Source: an uncultured Roseateles sp.
Lineage (GTDB): Bacteria > Pseudomonadota > Gammaproteobacteria > Burkholderiales > Burkholderiaceae_C
Length of the DNA: 64,000 nt
Assembly: GCF_963422335.1 (NCBI RefSeq)
Contig: NZ_OY729424.1
Coordinates: 2,542,001-2,606,000, forward strand
Direction: 5' to 3'
In this document: positions 44,293 through 52,917 of the stretch, piece after piece
How positions within the stretch are numbered: the stretch's first letter is position 1
Layout of the letters: every line of letters starts with the position of its first letter
Program-made: the position numbers and the translations under genes
The notes under the pieces: generated by a model
The model's database searches: none
What the model was told of the DNA's origin: nothing
The model's input: the letters and a program-made list of their open reading frames with translations, nothing else

Positions 44293-44714
44293 CAGTCCGC
44301 CAGCTTGAACGGCCGGGGCTGGCCCTCGTCGTCTATGGCCACATAGGTCAGCTGGGCCTCGGTGACCTTGACCACATGGGGATCGACAGGGTTGCGCTCG
44401 GCAATCACCTCGACCTGCACGGTGATCGAGGTGCGGCCGATGCGGGTGACCTGCACATAGAACGAGAGCAGGTCGCCGATGGACACCGGCTGCTTGAACA
44501 GGAATTCCTTGACCGCCACGGTGGCCACCCGGCCACGCGACAGGCGGGCCGGCAGCACCGAGCCGGCAATGTCGACCTGGGCCATGATCCAGCCGCCGAA
44601 CACGTCGCCGTTGTGGTTGGCGTCAGCCGGCATCGGCATCACGCGCAGCGCGAGTTCGCGAGGGAATTTGGGAGCAGCGTCGGGCGAACTGCTTGAATTC
44701 GGTGCTTCGGTCAT
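44292..44714 (-). CDS. Acyl-CoA thioesterase, YciA type (hotdog fold)
   Basis: The 140-residue hotdog-fold protein has NHNGDVFGGWIMAQVDIAG near 35 (catalytic Asp and helix) and VKEFLFKQPVSIGDLLSF near 72, typical of YciA/BACH thioesterases that hydrolyse acyl-CoA. I start at ATG 44714 with AAGGG upstream; the frame is open further to 44768. First gene of a two-gene unit with the FAD oxidoreductase. Divergent from the ABC exporter. Confidence 0.9.
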   Translation of the reverse strand: MTEAPNSSSSPDAAPKFPRELALRVMPMPADANHNGDVFGGWIMAQVDIAGSVLPARLSRGRVATVAVKEFLFKQPVSIGDLLSFYVQVTRIGRTSITVQVEVIAERNPVDPHVVKVTEAQLTYVAIDDEGQPRPFKLAD

Positions 44715-44835
44715 GATGTAGGCCCTTTTATGACTTGTGGGACAGACCACGCAGTGTTCTGTGCTCAATGCTTTCTCCTATTCTTTCACGGCCAACTGGC
44801 CTAGCCCCAAGCTCGTAGCAAGTTCTGCGCCCCAC

Positions 44836-46653
44836 ATGCCGCCCAATACCGCCGCCGTACCCCCCAGCACCACGCCAGCCGCCGCTCGCTCAGACTGGGG
44901 CACGCTGAAAAAACTCTTCCCCTACCTATGGCGTTACCGCTGGCGCGTCAGCATCGCCCTGGGGTTTCTGATCGCCGCCAAGCTGGCCAATGTGGCCGTG
45001 CCGCTGCTGCTCAAGCAGCTGATCGACACGCTGGCGATCAAGCCCAGCGACCCGCGGGCGCTGCTGGTGCTGCCGCTGGGCCTGCTGCTGGCCTATGGTG
45101 GGCTGCGCTTGATGACCTCGCTGTTCACCGAGTTGCGCGAGCTGATCTTCGCCAAGGCGACCGAGGGCACGGCGCGCAGCATCTCGCTGCAGGTGTTCCG
45201 CCATTTGCACGACCTGAGCTTGCGCTTCCATCTGGAGCGCCAGACCGGCGGCATGACGCGAGATATCGAGCGTGGCACCCGGGCGGTGCATTCGCTGATC
45301 TCGTATTCGCTGTACAGCATCCTGCCCACGCTGCTGGAGGTGACTCTGGTGCTGAGCCTGCTGGCGGTGAAATTCGATGTCTGGTTCGCCGGCATCACCA
45401 TCATCGCGCTGGTGTTCTACATCACGTTCACCATTCTGGTGACCGAGTGGCGCACCAAGTTCCGCAAGCTGCTCAACGAGCTGGATTCGGTGGCGCACAG
45501 CAAGGCGATCGATTCCCTGCTGAACTACGAGACGGTCAAGTATTTCAACAACGAGGACTTCGAAGCCAGGCGCTACGACGAGAGCCTGGAGAAGCTGCGC
45601 CGCGCCCAGCTGAAGTCGCAGTCCACCCTGTCGCTGCTGAACACCGGTCAGCAGATGATCATCGCCGTGGCCCTGGTGGCGATGCTGTGGCGGGCCACGC
45701 AGGGCGTGGTCGATGGTCGCATGACCCTGGGCGATCTGGTGATGATCAACGCCTTCATGATCCAGCTCTACATCCCCTTGAACTTCCTGGGTGTTATCTA
45801 CCGCGAGATCAAGCAGGGCCTGACCGATCTGGAGAAGATGTTCACCCTGCTGGAGCGCGAGCGCGAGGTGGCCGATGCGCCGGGCGCAAAGCCGCTGGCG
45901 GTGCAGGGTGCCACCGTGCGCTTCGAGCATGTGCGCTTTGCCTACGACAAGGAGCGCGAGATCCTGCACGACCTCAGCTTCGAGATTCCGGCCGGCAAGA
46001 AGGTGGCGGTGGTCGGGCCCAGCGGTTCGGGCAAATCGACCCTGGCGCGGCTGCTGTACCGTTTCTACGATGTGGACGAGGGCCGCATCACCATCGACGG
46101 CCAGGATGTGCGCGAGGTCACCCAGGGCAGCCTGCGCCGGGCCATAGGCATCGTGCCGCAGGACACGGTGCTGTTCAATGACACAGTGGCCTACAACATC
46201 GCCTACGGCCAGCCGGGGGCCTCGCGCGAGCAGGTCGAGGCGGCGGCCAGCGCGGCGCACATCCACAGCTTCATTGCATCAACGCCCAAGGGCTACGAGA
46301 CGATGGTCGGCGAGCGCGGCCTCAAGCTCAGCGGCGGCGAGAAGCAGCGCGTGGCGATTGCCCGCACCCTGTTGAAGAATCCGCCCATCCTGATCTTCGA
46401 CGAGGCCACCTCGGCGCTGGACTCCAGCAACGAGCGGGCCATCCAGGCCGAGCTGGAGGCGGCGGCGCAGAACAAGACGGTGCTGGTGATCGCCCACCGG
46501 CTGTCCACCGTCGTCGATGCCCATGAAATCCTGGTCATGGAGCGGGGCCACATCATCGAGCGGGGCAGCCATCAGCGGCTGATGGAGCTGGGTGGGCGGT
46601 ATGCGGCCATGTGGCGCATGCAGCAGGCGGGAGGGGAGGCCGTCCCGGCCTGA
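44836..46653 (+). CDS. Atm1/HMT-type ABC exporter (fused membrane and ATPase domains)
   Basis: The 605-residue half-transporter has six membrane helices (about 30-330), then an ATPase domain. Walker A is GPSGSGKST near 395, the signature LSGGEKQR near 500, and Walker B ILIFDEATS near 520, with the AHRLSTV switch His. The TM part (LRELIFAKATEGTARSISL; ETVKYFNNE) matches the Atm1/HMT1 subfamily, which exports glutathione-linked metal or sulfur compounds. I start at MPPNTAAV, as the upstream 33 codons are not family-like. Confidence 0.9.
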   Translation: MPPNTAAVPPSTTPAAARSDWGTLKKLFPYLWRYRWRVSIALGFLIAAKLANVAVPLLLKQLIDTLAIKPSDPRALLVLPLGLLLAYGGLRLMTSLFTELRELIFAKATEGTARSISLQVFRHLHDLSLRFHLERQTGGMTRDIERGTRAVHSLISYSLYSILPTLLEVTLVLSLLAVKFDVWFAGITIIALVFYITFTILVTEWRTKFRKLLNELDSVAHSKAIDSLLNYETVKYFNNEDFEARRYDESLEKLRRAQLKSQSTLSLLNTGQQMIIAVALVAMLWRATQGVVDGRMTLGDLVMINAFMIQLYIPLNFLGVIYREIKQGLTDLEKMFTLLEREREVADAPGAKPLAVQGATVRFEHVRFAYDKEREILHDLSFEIPAGKKVAVVGPSGSGKSTLARLLYRFYDVDEGRITIDGQDVREVTQGSLRRAIGIVPQDTVLFNDTVAYNIAYGQPGASREQVEAAASAAHIHSFIASTPKGYETMVGERGLKLSGGEKQRVAIARTLLKNPPILIFDEATSALDSSNERAIQAELEAAAQNKTVLVIAHRLSTVVDAHEILVMERGHIIERGSHQRLMELGGRYAAMWRMQQAGGEAVPA

Positions 46654-46662
46654 GCGGCCCGC

Positions 46663-46668
46663 TACACT
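46663..46668 (+). promoter_or_regulatory. -10-like box 6 nt before the LysR start codon
   Basis: TACACT ends 6 nt before GTG 46675, so transcription would begin at or next to the start codon. No Shine-Dalgarno fits in the gap. This predicts a leaderless mRNA. No convincing -35 is seen. Confidence 0.4.
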
Positions 46669-46674
46669 GCCGGC

Positions 46675-47589
46675 GTGGAAACCAAATGGTTAGAAGATTT
46701 CGTCAGCCTGGCCGAGACGCGCAGCTTTTCGCGCTCCGCCCAATTGAGGCATGTGACCCAGCCCGCGTTCTCGCGCCGCATCCAGGCGCTGGAGGCCTGG
46801 GCGGGTATTGATCTGGTCGATCGCTCGTTCTACCCGACCCGGCTGACGCCAGCCGGTAGCACCTTCCTGGCCCAGGCGATCGAAATCCTGGGCAATCTGC
46901 AGTCCACGCGCAATATGATGCGCAGCCACCAGGTGGCGGGCCAGGACATGATCGAGTTCGCACTGCCGCACTCGCTGGCCTTCAGCTTCTTCCCGCACTG
47001 GTTGATGGACCTGCGGCGAAGCTTTGGCGAGCTCAATTGCCGGCTCAATGCACTCAATGTGCATGACGCGGTGATGCAGCTGACCGAGGGCAACTGCGAT
47101 CTGCTGATTGCCTACCACCACCCCAGCCAACCGCTGCAGCTGGACCCCGAGCGCTACGAGATGCTGTCGCTGGGCCATGAGACGGTGGCCGCCTATGCCA
47201 AGGCCGGGGCCGATGGCCGGCCGCTGTTCCAGCTGCCCGGCGCGCCCGGTCACAGCGTGCCTTTCCTCAGCTATGCCTCCGGTGCCTATCTGGGCCGCAT
47301 GGTCGAGTTGATCGCCAAGGCCTCGCCCGTGCCGCTGAAGTTCGACGTGATCTACGAAACCGATATGGCCGAGGGCCTGAAGGCCATGGCGCTGGAAGGC
47401 CACGGCCTGGCATTTCTGCCGGCCAGCTCGGTAAAACAGGATTTGCAGGCCCGCCGTCTGGTGCGTGCCAGCGCTGAGGGCCAGTACGAATTGACGATGG
47501 AATTGCGCATTTACCGCGAGCGGCCCGAGCTGGCGCGGCGTGCCAAACCGGTGGCCAATGCCTTGTGGGCCTATCTGACGGCACATTGA
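46675..47589 (+). CDS. LysR-family transcriptional regulator
   Basis: The 304-residue regulator has a winged HTH at the N-terminus (about 1-60; FVSLAETRSFSRSAQLRHVTQPAFSRRIQALE) and a periplasmic-binding-like effector domain (about 90-300). GTG 46675 is used. It resembles the HypT-type subgroup by its start METKWLEDFVSLAET, though the effector is unknown. It lies upstream of gltIJKL in the same direction with a 133-bp gap and may regulate it; that is a guess. Confidence 0.9.
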   Translation: METKWLEDFVSLAETRSFSRSAQLRHVTQPAFSRRIQALEAWAGIDLVDRSFYPTRLTPAGSTFLAQAIEILGNLQSTRNMMRSHQVAGQDMIEFALPHSLAFSFFPHWLMDLRRSFGELNCRLNALNVHDAVMQLTEGNCDLLIAYHHPSQPLQLDPERYEMLSLGHETVAAYAKAGADGRPLFQLPGAPGHSVPFLSYASGAYLGRMVELIAKASPVPLKFDVIYETDMAEGLKAMALEGHGLAFLPASSVKQDLQARRLVRASAEGQYELTMELRIYRERPELARRAKPVANALWAYLTAH

Positions 47590-47722
47590 TAACATAGCCC
47601 CACGCGAGTGCCCGCATTCAGGCACGAAACCTGCAGATGAGTAAAACCCCGTAGACACAGACCGGCCCCGGCATGGTTTGCTGCACCCTCTAAGATTGAC
47701 CTTGTACCCCTCAGGAGACCCC

Positions 47723-48619
47723 ATGAAGAAGTCATTGCTAGTTTTGGCCGCCGCCATGGCCTGCGCCACCGGTCTGGCCCACGCCGAAGACACGCTGAAG
47801 AAGATCAAGGACAGCGGATCCGTCACCATGGGTGTGCGCGAGTCCTCCGGCCTGTCGTTCACGCTGGGCAATGGCGTGTACACCGGCTTCCACGTCGAAG
47901 TCTGCCAACACGCGCTGGCCGACATCCAGAAATCGTTGGGCCTGGCCAAGCTGGACATCAAGTACCAGCCCGTGACCTCGCAGAACCGCATCCCCCTGGT
48001 GCAGAACGGCACCGTGGACCTGGAGTGCGGCTCCACCACCAACAATGCCACCCGCCAGAAGGACGTGGCCTTCGCCATTACCACTTACGTTGAAGAAGTG
48101 CGCATGGTCGTGAAGGCCAATTCGGGCATCACCTCGATCAACCAGCTCAATGGCAAGTCCGTGGCTACCACCACCGGCACCACCTCGGTGCAGACCCTGC
48201 GCAAGCATGAGCGCGCCACCGGCGTTGACTTCAAGGAAGTGTTCGGCAAGGACCACGCCGACAGCTTCCTGCTGCTGGAATCGGGCCGCGCCGACGCCTT
48301 CGTGATGGACGGCTCCATCCTGGCGGCCAACATCGCCAAGGCCAAGAATCCGGCCGACTTCAAAATTGCCGGCGAAGTGCTGTCGGTCGAGCCTATCGCC
48401 ATCATGATGCGCAAGGACGACCCCGCCTTCAAGAAGGCCGTGGACGACAGCATCAAGGCGATGATCAAGTCGGGCGAGCTGGCCAAGCTGTGGGACAAGT
48501 GGTTCCTGCAGCCTATCCCACCCGCCAACGTCAAGGTCGGTCTGGCGCTGAACGAAAACACCAAGGCAGCCTGGGCCAACCCGAACGACAAGCCGATGGA
48601 AGACTACGCGAAGAAGTAA
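47723..48619 (+). CDS. gltI: Glutamate/aspartate ABC transporter, periplasmic binding protein
   Basis: The 298-residue binding protein has a signal peptide (about 1-21, ending AHA) and a family 3 solute-binding fold. YTGFHVEVCQ near 52, DLECGSTTNN near 93 and TTTGTTSVQTLR near 150 match glutamate/aspartate-binding GltI. CAGGAG lies 7 nt before the ATG. First of gltIJKL, and separated from the permease genes by an attenuating hairpin. Confidence 0.94.
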   Translation: MKKSLLVLAAAMACATGLAHAEDTLKKIKDSGSVTMGVRESSGLSFTLGNGVYTGFHVEVCQHALADIQKSLGLAKLDIKYQPVTSQNRIPLVQNGTVDLECGSTTNNATRQKDVAFAITTYVEEVRMVVKANSGITSINQLNGKSVATTTGTTSVQTLRKHERATGVDFKEVFGKDHADSFLLLESGRADAFVMDGSILAANIAKAKNPADFKIAGEVLSVEPIAIMMRKDDPAFKKAVDDSIKAMIKSGELAKLWDKWFLQPIPPANVKVGLALNENTKAAWANPNDKPMEDYAKK

Positions 48620-48639
48620 TTCGCTGTTCTTGAGCGACG

Positions 48640-48686
48640 CGCGGCAGGTGACTTCGCAAATGAAGGCCTGCCGCGATTGCATTTTT
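48640..48686 (+). terminator. Intercistronic hairpin with T tract between gltI and gltJ
   Basis: CGCGGCAGG (48640-48648) pairs with CCTGCCGCG (48667-48675); the 18-nt loop contains a further CTTC/GAAG pairing. ATTGCATTTTT follows. Such partial terminators commonly sit behind binding-protein genes and make them more abundant than their membrane partners. Confidence 0.6.
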
Positions 48687-48713
48687 GAGACATCGCGTTG
48701 AGGAGCAAGCCCC

Positions 48714-49424
48714 ATGGGCAAATCTTGGGACTGGCAGGTATTCCTGCTCGACACCGGTGGGGGGCGAACCTACCTGGAGTGGCTGATGTCGGCCTGGGGC
48801 TGGACGCTGTCGGTCGGCCTGAGCGCGCTGGTCGTGGCGCTGCTGGTCGGCACCTTGATGGGCATCCTGCGCACCGTGCCGAACAAGGCGCTGGCGATGT
48901 TGGGCGAGTGCTGGACCGAGCTGTTCCGCAATATTCCACTGCTGGTCCAGCTGTTCCTCTGGTACCACGTCCTGCCATCGATCTTTCTGTCGCTGCGCGC
49001 GATCCCGAGTTTTGTGCTGGTGGTGTTTGCGTTGGGTTTCTTCACCTCGGCGCGTATCTCCGAGCAGATCAAGGCCGGCATACGCTCGCTGCCCACCGGC
49101 CAGCGCTACGCTGGCCTGGCCATGGGCCTGACCCTGCCGCAGACCTACCGCTATGTGCTGATGCCGATGGCCTTTCGCGTTGTCATCCCGCCGCTGACCA
49201 GCGAGGCGATGAACATCATCAAGAACTCATCGGTGGCCTTTGCCGTCAGCATTGCCGAGCTGACCATGTTCGCGATGCAGGCACAGGAAGAAACCTCGCG
49301 CGGCATCGAGGTCTATCTCGCCGTGACCGGCCTGTACTTCATCTCGGCTTTTGCCATCAACCGCATCATGCTGTTCATTGAAGAGCGGGTCCGCGTACCC
49401 GGCGCAGCGGGGGGAGGCAAATAA
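48714..49424 (+). CDS. gltJ: Glutamate/aspartate ABC transporter permease
   Basis: The 236-residue inner-membrane permease has the polar amino-acid HisM-type fold with about five helices. The EAA loop is at GLAMGLTLPQTYRYVLMPMA near 142. TELFRNIPLLVQLFLWY near 65 is typical of GltJ. GAGGAG precedes the ATG. It overlaps gltK by one base (TAATG). Confidence 0.94.
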   Translation: MGKSWDWQVFLLDTGGGRTYLEWLMSAWGWTLSVGLSALVVALLVGTLMGILRTVPNKALAMLGECWTELFRNIPLLVQLFLWYHVLPSIFLSLRAIPSFVLVVFALGFFTSARISEQIKAGIRSLPTGQRYAGLAMGLTLPQTYRYVLMPMAFRVVIPPLTSEAMNIIKNSSVAFAVSIAELTMFAMQAQEETSRGIEVYLAVTGLYFISAFAINRIMLFIEERVRVPGAAGGGK

Positions 49425-50092
49425 TGTTGAACCTTGACTTTGCCTTCCTGAACTGGAGCGTCATCTCCGGCTTCATTGCCAAGGGTTTCATCTTCTCGAT
49501 CCAGCTGACCCTGGTGGCCATGATTGGCGGCATCGTGCTGGGCACGATCCTGGCGATGATGCGGTTGTCGGGCATCAAGTGGCTGGTGCTGCCGGCCTCG
49601 TTCTACGTGAACACGCTGCGCTCGATCCCGCTGGTGATGGTGATACTGTGGTTCTTTCTGCTGATTCCGCTGCTGATCGGCAAACCCATGGGGGCCGAGT
49701 TGTCGGCCATCATCACCTTCACGGTGTTCGAGGCGGCCTACTACTCGGAGATCATGCGCGCCGGCATTCAGTCGGTGTCGCGTGGTCAGGTGCAGGCGGC
49801 CTATGCGGTGGGCATGACCTATGGCCAGGGCATGCGCTTCATCGTGCTGCCCCAGGCCTTCCGCAACATGCTGCCGGTGCTCTTGACGCAGACCATCATC
49901 CTGTTCCAGGACACGTCCCTGGTCTATGCCATCGGTGCCTATGACCTGCTCAAGGGCTTCGAGGTCGCCGGCAAGAACTTCAACCGGCCGGTCGAAACCT
50001 ATCTGGTTGCCGCCGTCGTCTATTTCGTGATCTGCTTCAGCCTGTCGATGCTTGTGCGCCGGCTGCAGAAGAAGATCCAAATCATCCGTTGA
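49424..50092 (+). CDS. gltK: Glutamate/aspartate ABC transporter permease
   Basis: The 222-residue second permease of the transporter pairs with GltJ. NTLRSIPLVMVILWFF near 63 and the EAA loop AAYAVGMTYGQGMRFIVLPQA near 125 are present. Coupled to gltJ by a one-base overlap and 9 nt before gltL. Confidence 0.94.
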   Translation: MLNLDFAFLNWSVISGFIAKGFIFSIQLTLVAMIGGIVLGTILAMMRLSGIKWLVLPASFYVNTLRSIPLVMVILWFFLLIPLLIGKPMGAELSAIITFTVFEAAYYSEIMRAGIQSVSRGQVQAAYAVGMTYGQGMRFIVLPQAFRNMLPVLLTQTIILFQDTSLVYAIGAYDLLKGFEVAGKNFNRPVETYLVAAVVYFVICFSLSMLVRRLQKKIQIIR

Positions 50093-50101
50093 GACTCCGC
50101 C

Positions 50102-50836
50102 ATGATTGATATCAAAAACGTCTCCAAGTGGTACGGCAGCTTCCAGGTGCTGACCGATTGCACGACCAGCATCAAGGCCGGTGAGGTGGTGGTGGTTTGC
50201 GGGCCCTCGGGCTCGGGCAAGTCCACCCTGATCAAGACCGTGAACGCGCTGGAGCCTATCCAGAAGGGCGACATCGTCGTTGACGGGGTTTCGATTGCCG
50301 CCCCTGGAACCGATCTCCCCAAGCTTCGTTCGCGCGTGGGCATGGTGTTCCAGAATTTCGAGCTATTTCCCCATCTGTCGGTGACGGAGAATCTGACGCT
50401 GGCGCAGATCAAGGTACTGGGCCGCAATCTGGACGATGCCAAGGCGCGCGGCCTGAAGATGCTGGATCGCGTCGGCCTGATGGCGCACAAGGACAAGTTC
50501 CCCGGCCAGTTGTCCGGCGGTCAGCAGCAGCGCGTGGCGATTGCCCGCGCGCTGTCGATGGATCCGATCGTGATGTTGTTCGACGAGCCGACCTCGGCCC
50601 TGGACCCCGAGATGGTCGGCGAGGTACTGGACGTGATGGTGGCCCTGGCCCAGGAGGGCATGACGATGATGTGCGTGACCCACGAAATGGGCTTCGCACG
50701 CAAGGTCAGCCACCGCGTCATCTTCATGGACGCCGGCAAGATTGTTGAAGACTGCAAGAAGGACGAGTTCTTCGGCAACCCCGAGGCACGCTCGCCCCGG
50801 GCCAAAGACTTTCTATCGAAGATCTTGCAACACTGA
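50102..50836 (+). CDS. gltL: Glutamate/aspartate ABC transporter ATPase
   Basis: The 244-residue ATPase energises GltJK. Walker A is GPSGSGKST near 35, Q-loop QNFELFPHL, signature LSGGQQQR near 138, Walker B MLFDEPTS near 158, and the switch His in CVTHEMGF. Length and order match polar amino-acid importers. Last gene of the operon; it ends 24 nt before the convergent lipoprotein gene, and no clear terminator is visible there. Confidence 0.95.
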   Translation: MIDIKNVSKWYGSFQVLTDCTTSIKAGEVVVVCGPSGSGKSTLIKTVNALEPIQKGDIVVDGVSIAAPGTDLPKLRSRVGMVFQNFELFPHLSVTENLTLAQIKVLGRNLDDAKARGLKMLDRVGLMAHKDKFPGQLSGGQQQRVAIARALSMDPIVMLFDEPTSALDPEMVGEVLDVMVALAQEGMTMMCVTHEMGFARKVSHRVIFMDAGKIVEDCKKDEFFGNPEARSPRAKDFLSKILQH

Positions 50837-50860
50837 ACACCGACTGACTGAGACAGCCCG

Positions 50861-51736
50861 TCAGGGTTCGATCGCCGCCCCCACCACGGCCTCGCCGCCG
50901 GCTACCGTGCCTATCAGCGTGGCGCGGCCGGTCGCCAGGTCGATGCGGTACCAGCTCGACTTCGAGCCGCTGCTGATCGCCGAATAGGCCGTGTTCGACA
51001 GGTCCGAGATGTCGAGCGTGGCATGCTCGAAACTGCCCAGCCCCAGCGATCCCACTGTGTAGAGCCGGCCGGTGTTGGGCGACACGGCGGGCGTCACGCC
51101 CTCGCGCGTGCCCTGGTGCACCAGCACGCCCTGCTTGCCATCCAGCGCGTAGTTGGTGGTGATCTTGTCATTGGTCTTGTTGTAGGTGTAGCCGGCGGCC
51201 ACTACGCCGGGCGTCTTGCCGGCGTTGGCATCGGCCGCGTCATAGACCAGCTTGCCGTCGAACTGCACGCCGGGCAGATCGGCATTGCCGTCGACGATGG
51301 CGCCGGTATCGGGATGCAGGCGCAGATTGAAGCCGGCGTCGTTGACGACGCGGATCCTGTCCACCGTCGGGTTGAAGTCGAAACCCCATTCGGTGGCACC
51401 CTCCTTGGGCAGGGCCGAGGGCGTACCGATCAGGCTGACGCTGCCGTCGGCCGTGTTGATGCGGTAGAGCTGGCCGCTGGCACCCAGCGCAAACAGCTGG
51501 CCGCGGGCCACGCGGTAGTCGATGCCCAGCAGGCGCTCCTGCGCGGCCAGGCCGGTCAAGGCCTTGCTGCTGAGCAGCTTCTGCGGCTGGCCGGCGTTGA
51601 ACTGGATCAGCTGGTTGGAGCTGGTCACGGCGTAAACCATCTCCTTGGCCGGCGGCCCCATGGGTTCCGGTGTGGCGCAGGCGGCCAACAGGGTGAGGGC
51701 GGCCAGGGAGAGGACAGGCAGGGCACGGTGGGACAT
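50861..51736 (-). CDS. DUF4394 lipoprotein, predicted beta-propeller
   Basis: The 291-residue protein has a lipobox LAAC near residue 19 and a single DUF4394 domain. It shows repeated short blocks such as LLGIDYRVARGQLFALG, WGFDFNPTVDRIRVV and PDTGAIVDGN, as expected for a beta-propeller. The frame stays open far upstream to 52627, but that part only shadows pyrC; ATG 51736 is right before the lipoprotein signal. Function unknown. It is divergent from pyrC. Confidence 0.87.
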   Translation of the reverse strand: MSHRALPVLSLAALTLLAACATPEPMGPPAKEMVYAVTSSNQLIQFNAGQPQKLLSSKALTGLAAQERLLGIDYRVARGQLFALGASGQLYRINTADGSVSLIGTPSALPKEGATEWGFDFNPTVDRIRVVNDAGFNLRLHPDTGAIVDGNADLPGVQFDGKLVYDAADANAGKTPGVVAAGYTYNKTNDKITTNYALDGKQGVLVHQGTREGVTPAVSPNTGRLYTVGSLGLGSFEHATLDISDLSNTAYSAISSGSKSSWYRIDLATGRATLIGTVAGGEAVVGAAIEP

Positions 51737-51847
51737 GACGGCTCCGGTGAGTGATGCAGGGATGAGCACATGAGAGTGCGCGAACGCTGATACGCATATT
51801 GCCCAAAATCGGATGCGAACAACGCCTATTACCGCACCGGAGTTTGG

Positions 51848-51853
51848 GACAAT
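51848..51853 (+). promoter_or_regulatory. -10-like box 6 nt before the pyrC start codon
   Basis: GACAAT ends 6 nt before ATG 51860, with no Shine-Dalgarno between. A leaderless pyrC transcript is predicted. The -35 region is weak. Confidence 0.4.
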
Positions 51854-51859
51854 GCGCCC

Positions 51860-52906
51860 ATGGCCTCCAACACCACCCCGCAAGAGCTGAAGCTCACCCA
51901 ACCCGACGACTGGCACCTGCATGTGCGTGACGGCGCCGCGATGCAAAGCGTCGTGCCCTACACGGCGCGCCAGTTCGGCCGCGCCATCATCATGCCCAAT
52001 CTGCGCCCGCCGATCACCACGGCACAGCAGGCACTGGCCTACCGCGAGCGCATCGTCGCCGCCGTACCCGAAGGCCTGGCCTTCGAGCCGCTGATGACGC
52101 TGTACCTGACCGATAACACCCCGCCCGACGAGATCGCCCGGGCCAAGGACGCCGGTGTGGTCGCGCTGAAGCTCTATCCGGCCGGCGCAACGACCAATAG
52201 CGACGCCGGCGTGACCGATGTGCGCAAGACCTACAAGACGCTGGAGGCGATGCAGCGCGCCGGCTTGCTGCTGCTGGTGCACGGCGAAGTCACCGCCGGT
52301 GACATCGATGTGTTCGACCGTGAGGCGGTGTTCATCGACCAGGTGATGCGGCCGCTGCGCGCCGACTTCCCCGAGTTGAAGGTGGTGTTCGAGCACATCA
52401 CCACCAAGGAAGCGGCCCAGTACGTGGCTGGCGCAGATGCCTTCACCGCCGCCACCTTGACGCCCCAGCATTTGCTGTTCAACCGCAATGCCATCTTCAC
52501 CGGCGGCCTGCGCCCGCACTACTACTGCCTGCCGGTGCTGAAGCGCGAGGAACACCGCCTGGCACTGCTGGCGGCTGCCACTTCGGGCAGTGACAAGTTC
52601 TTCCTCGGCACCGACAGCGCCCCGCATGCGGCCCAGCTGAAGGAGCAGTCGGTCTGCGGCGCGGGCTGCTTCACGGCGCTGTCGGCGCTGGAGCTGTATG
52701 CCCAGGCGTTTGACGCGGTCGGCGCACTCGACAAGCTCGAAGCCTTTGCCAGCTTCAACGGCCCGGCCTTTTACGGCCTGCCGCGCAACACCGGCACCGT
52801 GACCCTGCGCAAGGAGAACTGGACCCTGCCCGAGGCCGTGGCCTTTGGCGATGCCCAGCTGAAGCCTCTGTGCGGCGGCGAGTCCCTGGCTTGGCGCCAG
52901 ATTTGA
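51860..52906 (+). CDS. pyrC: Dihydroorotase (class II, PyrC type)
   Basis: The zinc enzyme cyclises carbamoyl-aspartate in pyrimidine synthesis. The 348-residue protein begins with DDWHLHVRDGA, the first metal-binding HxH. KLYPAGATTNSDAGVT near 95 carries the carboxylated Lys, VHGEV near 137 and FEHITTK near 177 the further His ligands, and LGTDSAPHA near 252 the catalytic Asp. Single-domain size of PyrC. The NYN-LOTUS gene follows 11 nt downstream. Confidence 0.96.
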   Translation: MASNTTPQELKLTQPDDWHLHVRDGAAMQSVVPYTARQFGRAIIMPNLRPPITTAQQALAYRERIVAAVPEGLAFEPLMTLYLTDNTPPDEIARAKDAGVVALKLYPAGATTNSDAGVTDVRKTYKTLEAMQRAGLLLLVHGEVTAGDIDVFDREAVFIDQVMRPLRADFPELKVVFEHITTKEAAQYVAGADAFTAATLTPQHLLFNRNAIFTGGLRPHYYCLPVLKREEHRLALLAAATSGSDKFFLGTDSAPHAAQLKEQSVCGAGCFTALSALELYAQAFDAVGALDKLEAFASFNGPAFYGLPRNTGTVTLRKENWTLPEAVAFGDAQLKPLCGGESLAWRQI

Positions 52907-52917
52907 TCAGGAACCCC

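Noticed and set aside
44733..44770. Possible further copy of the hairpin repeat
   Set aside because: It has GGGACAGACC but only a partial right arm, and lacks the CCAACTG-CTGG end. Too degenerate to call.
50837..50872. Sequence ACCGACTGACTGAG after gltL resembling the right end of the hairpin repeat
   Set aside because: Only a short match and no left half; likely chance.
51737..52627. Upstream extension of the DUF4394 lipoprotein
   Set aside because: It is only the antisense of pyrC; the lipoprotein signal starts at 51736.
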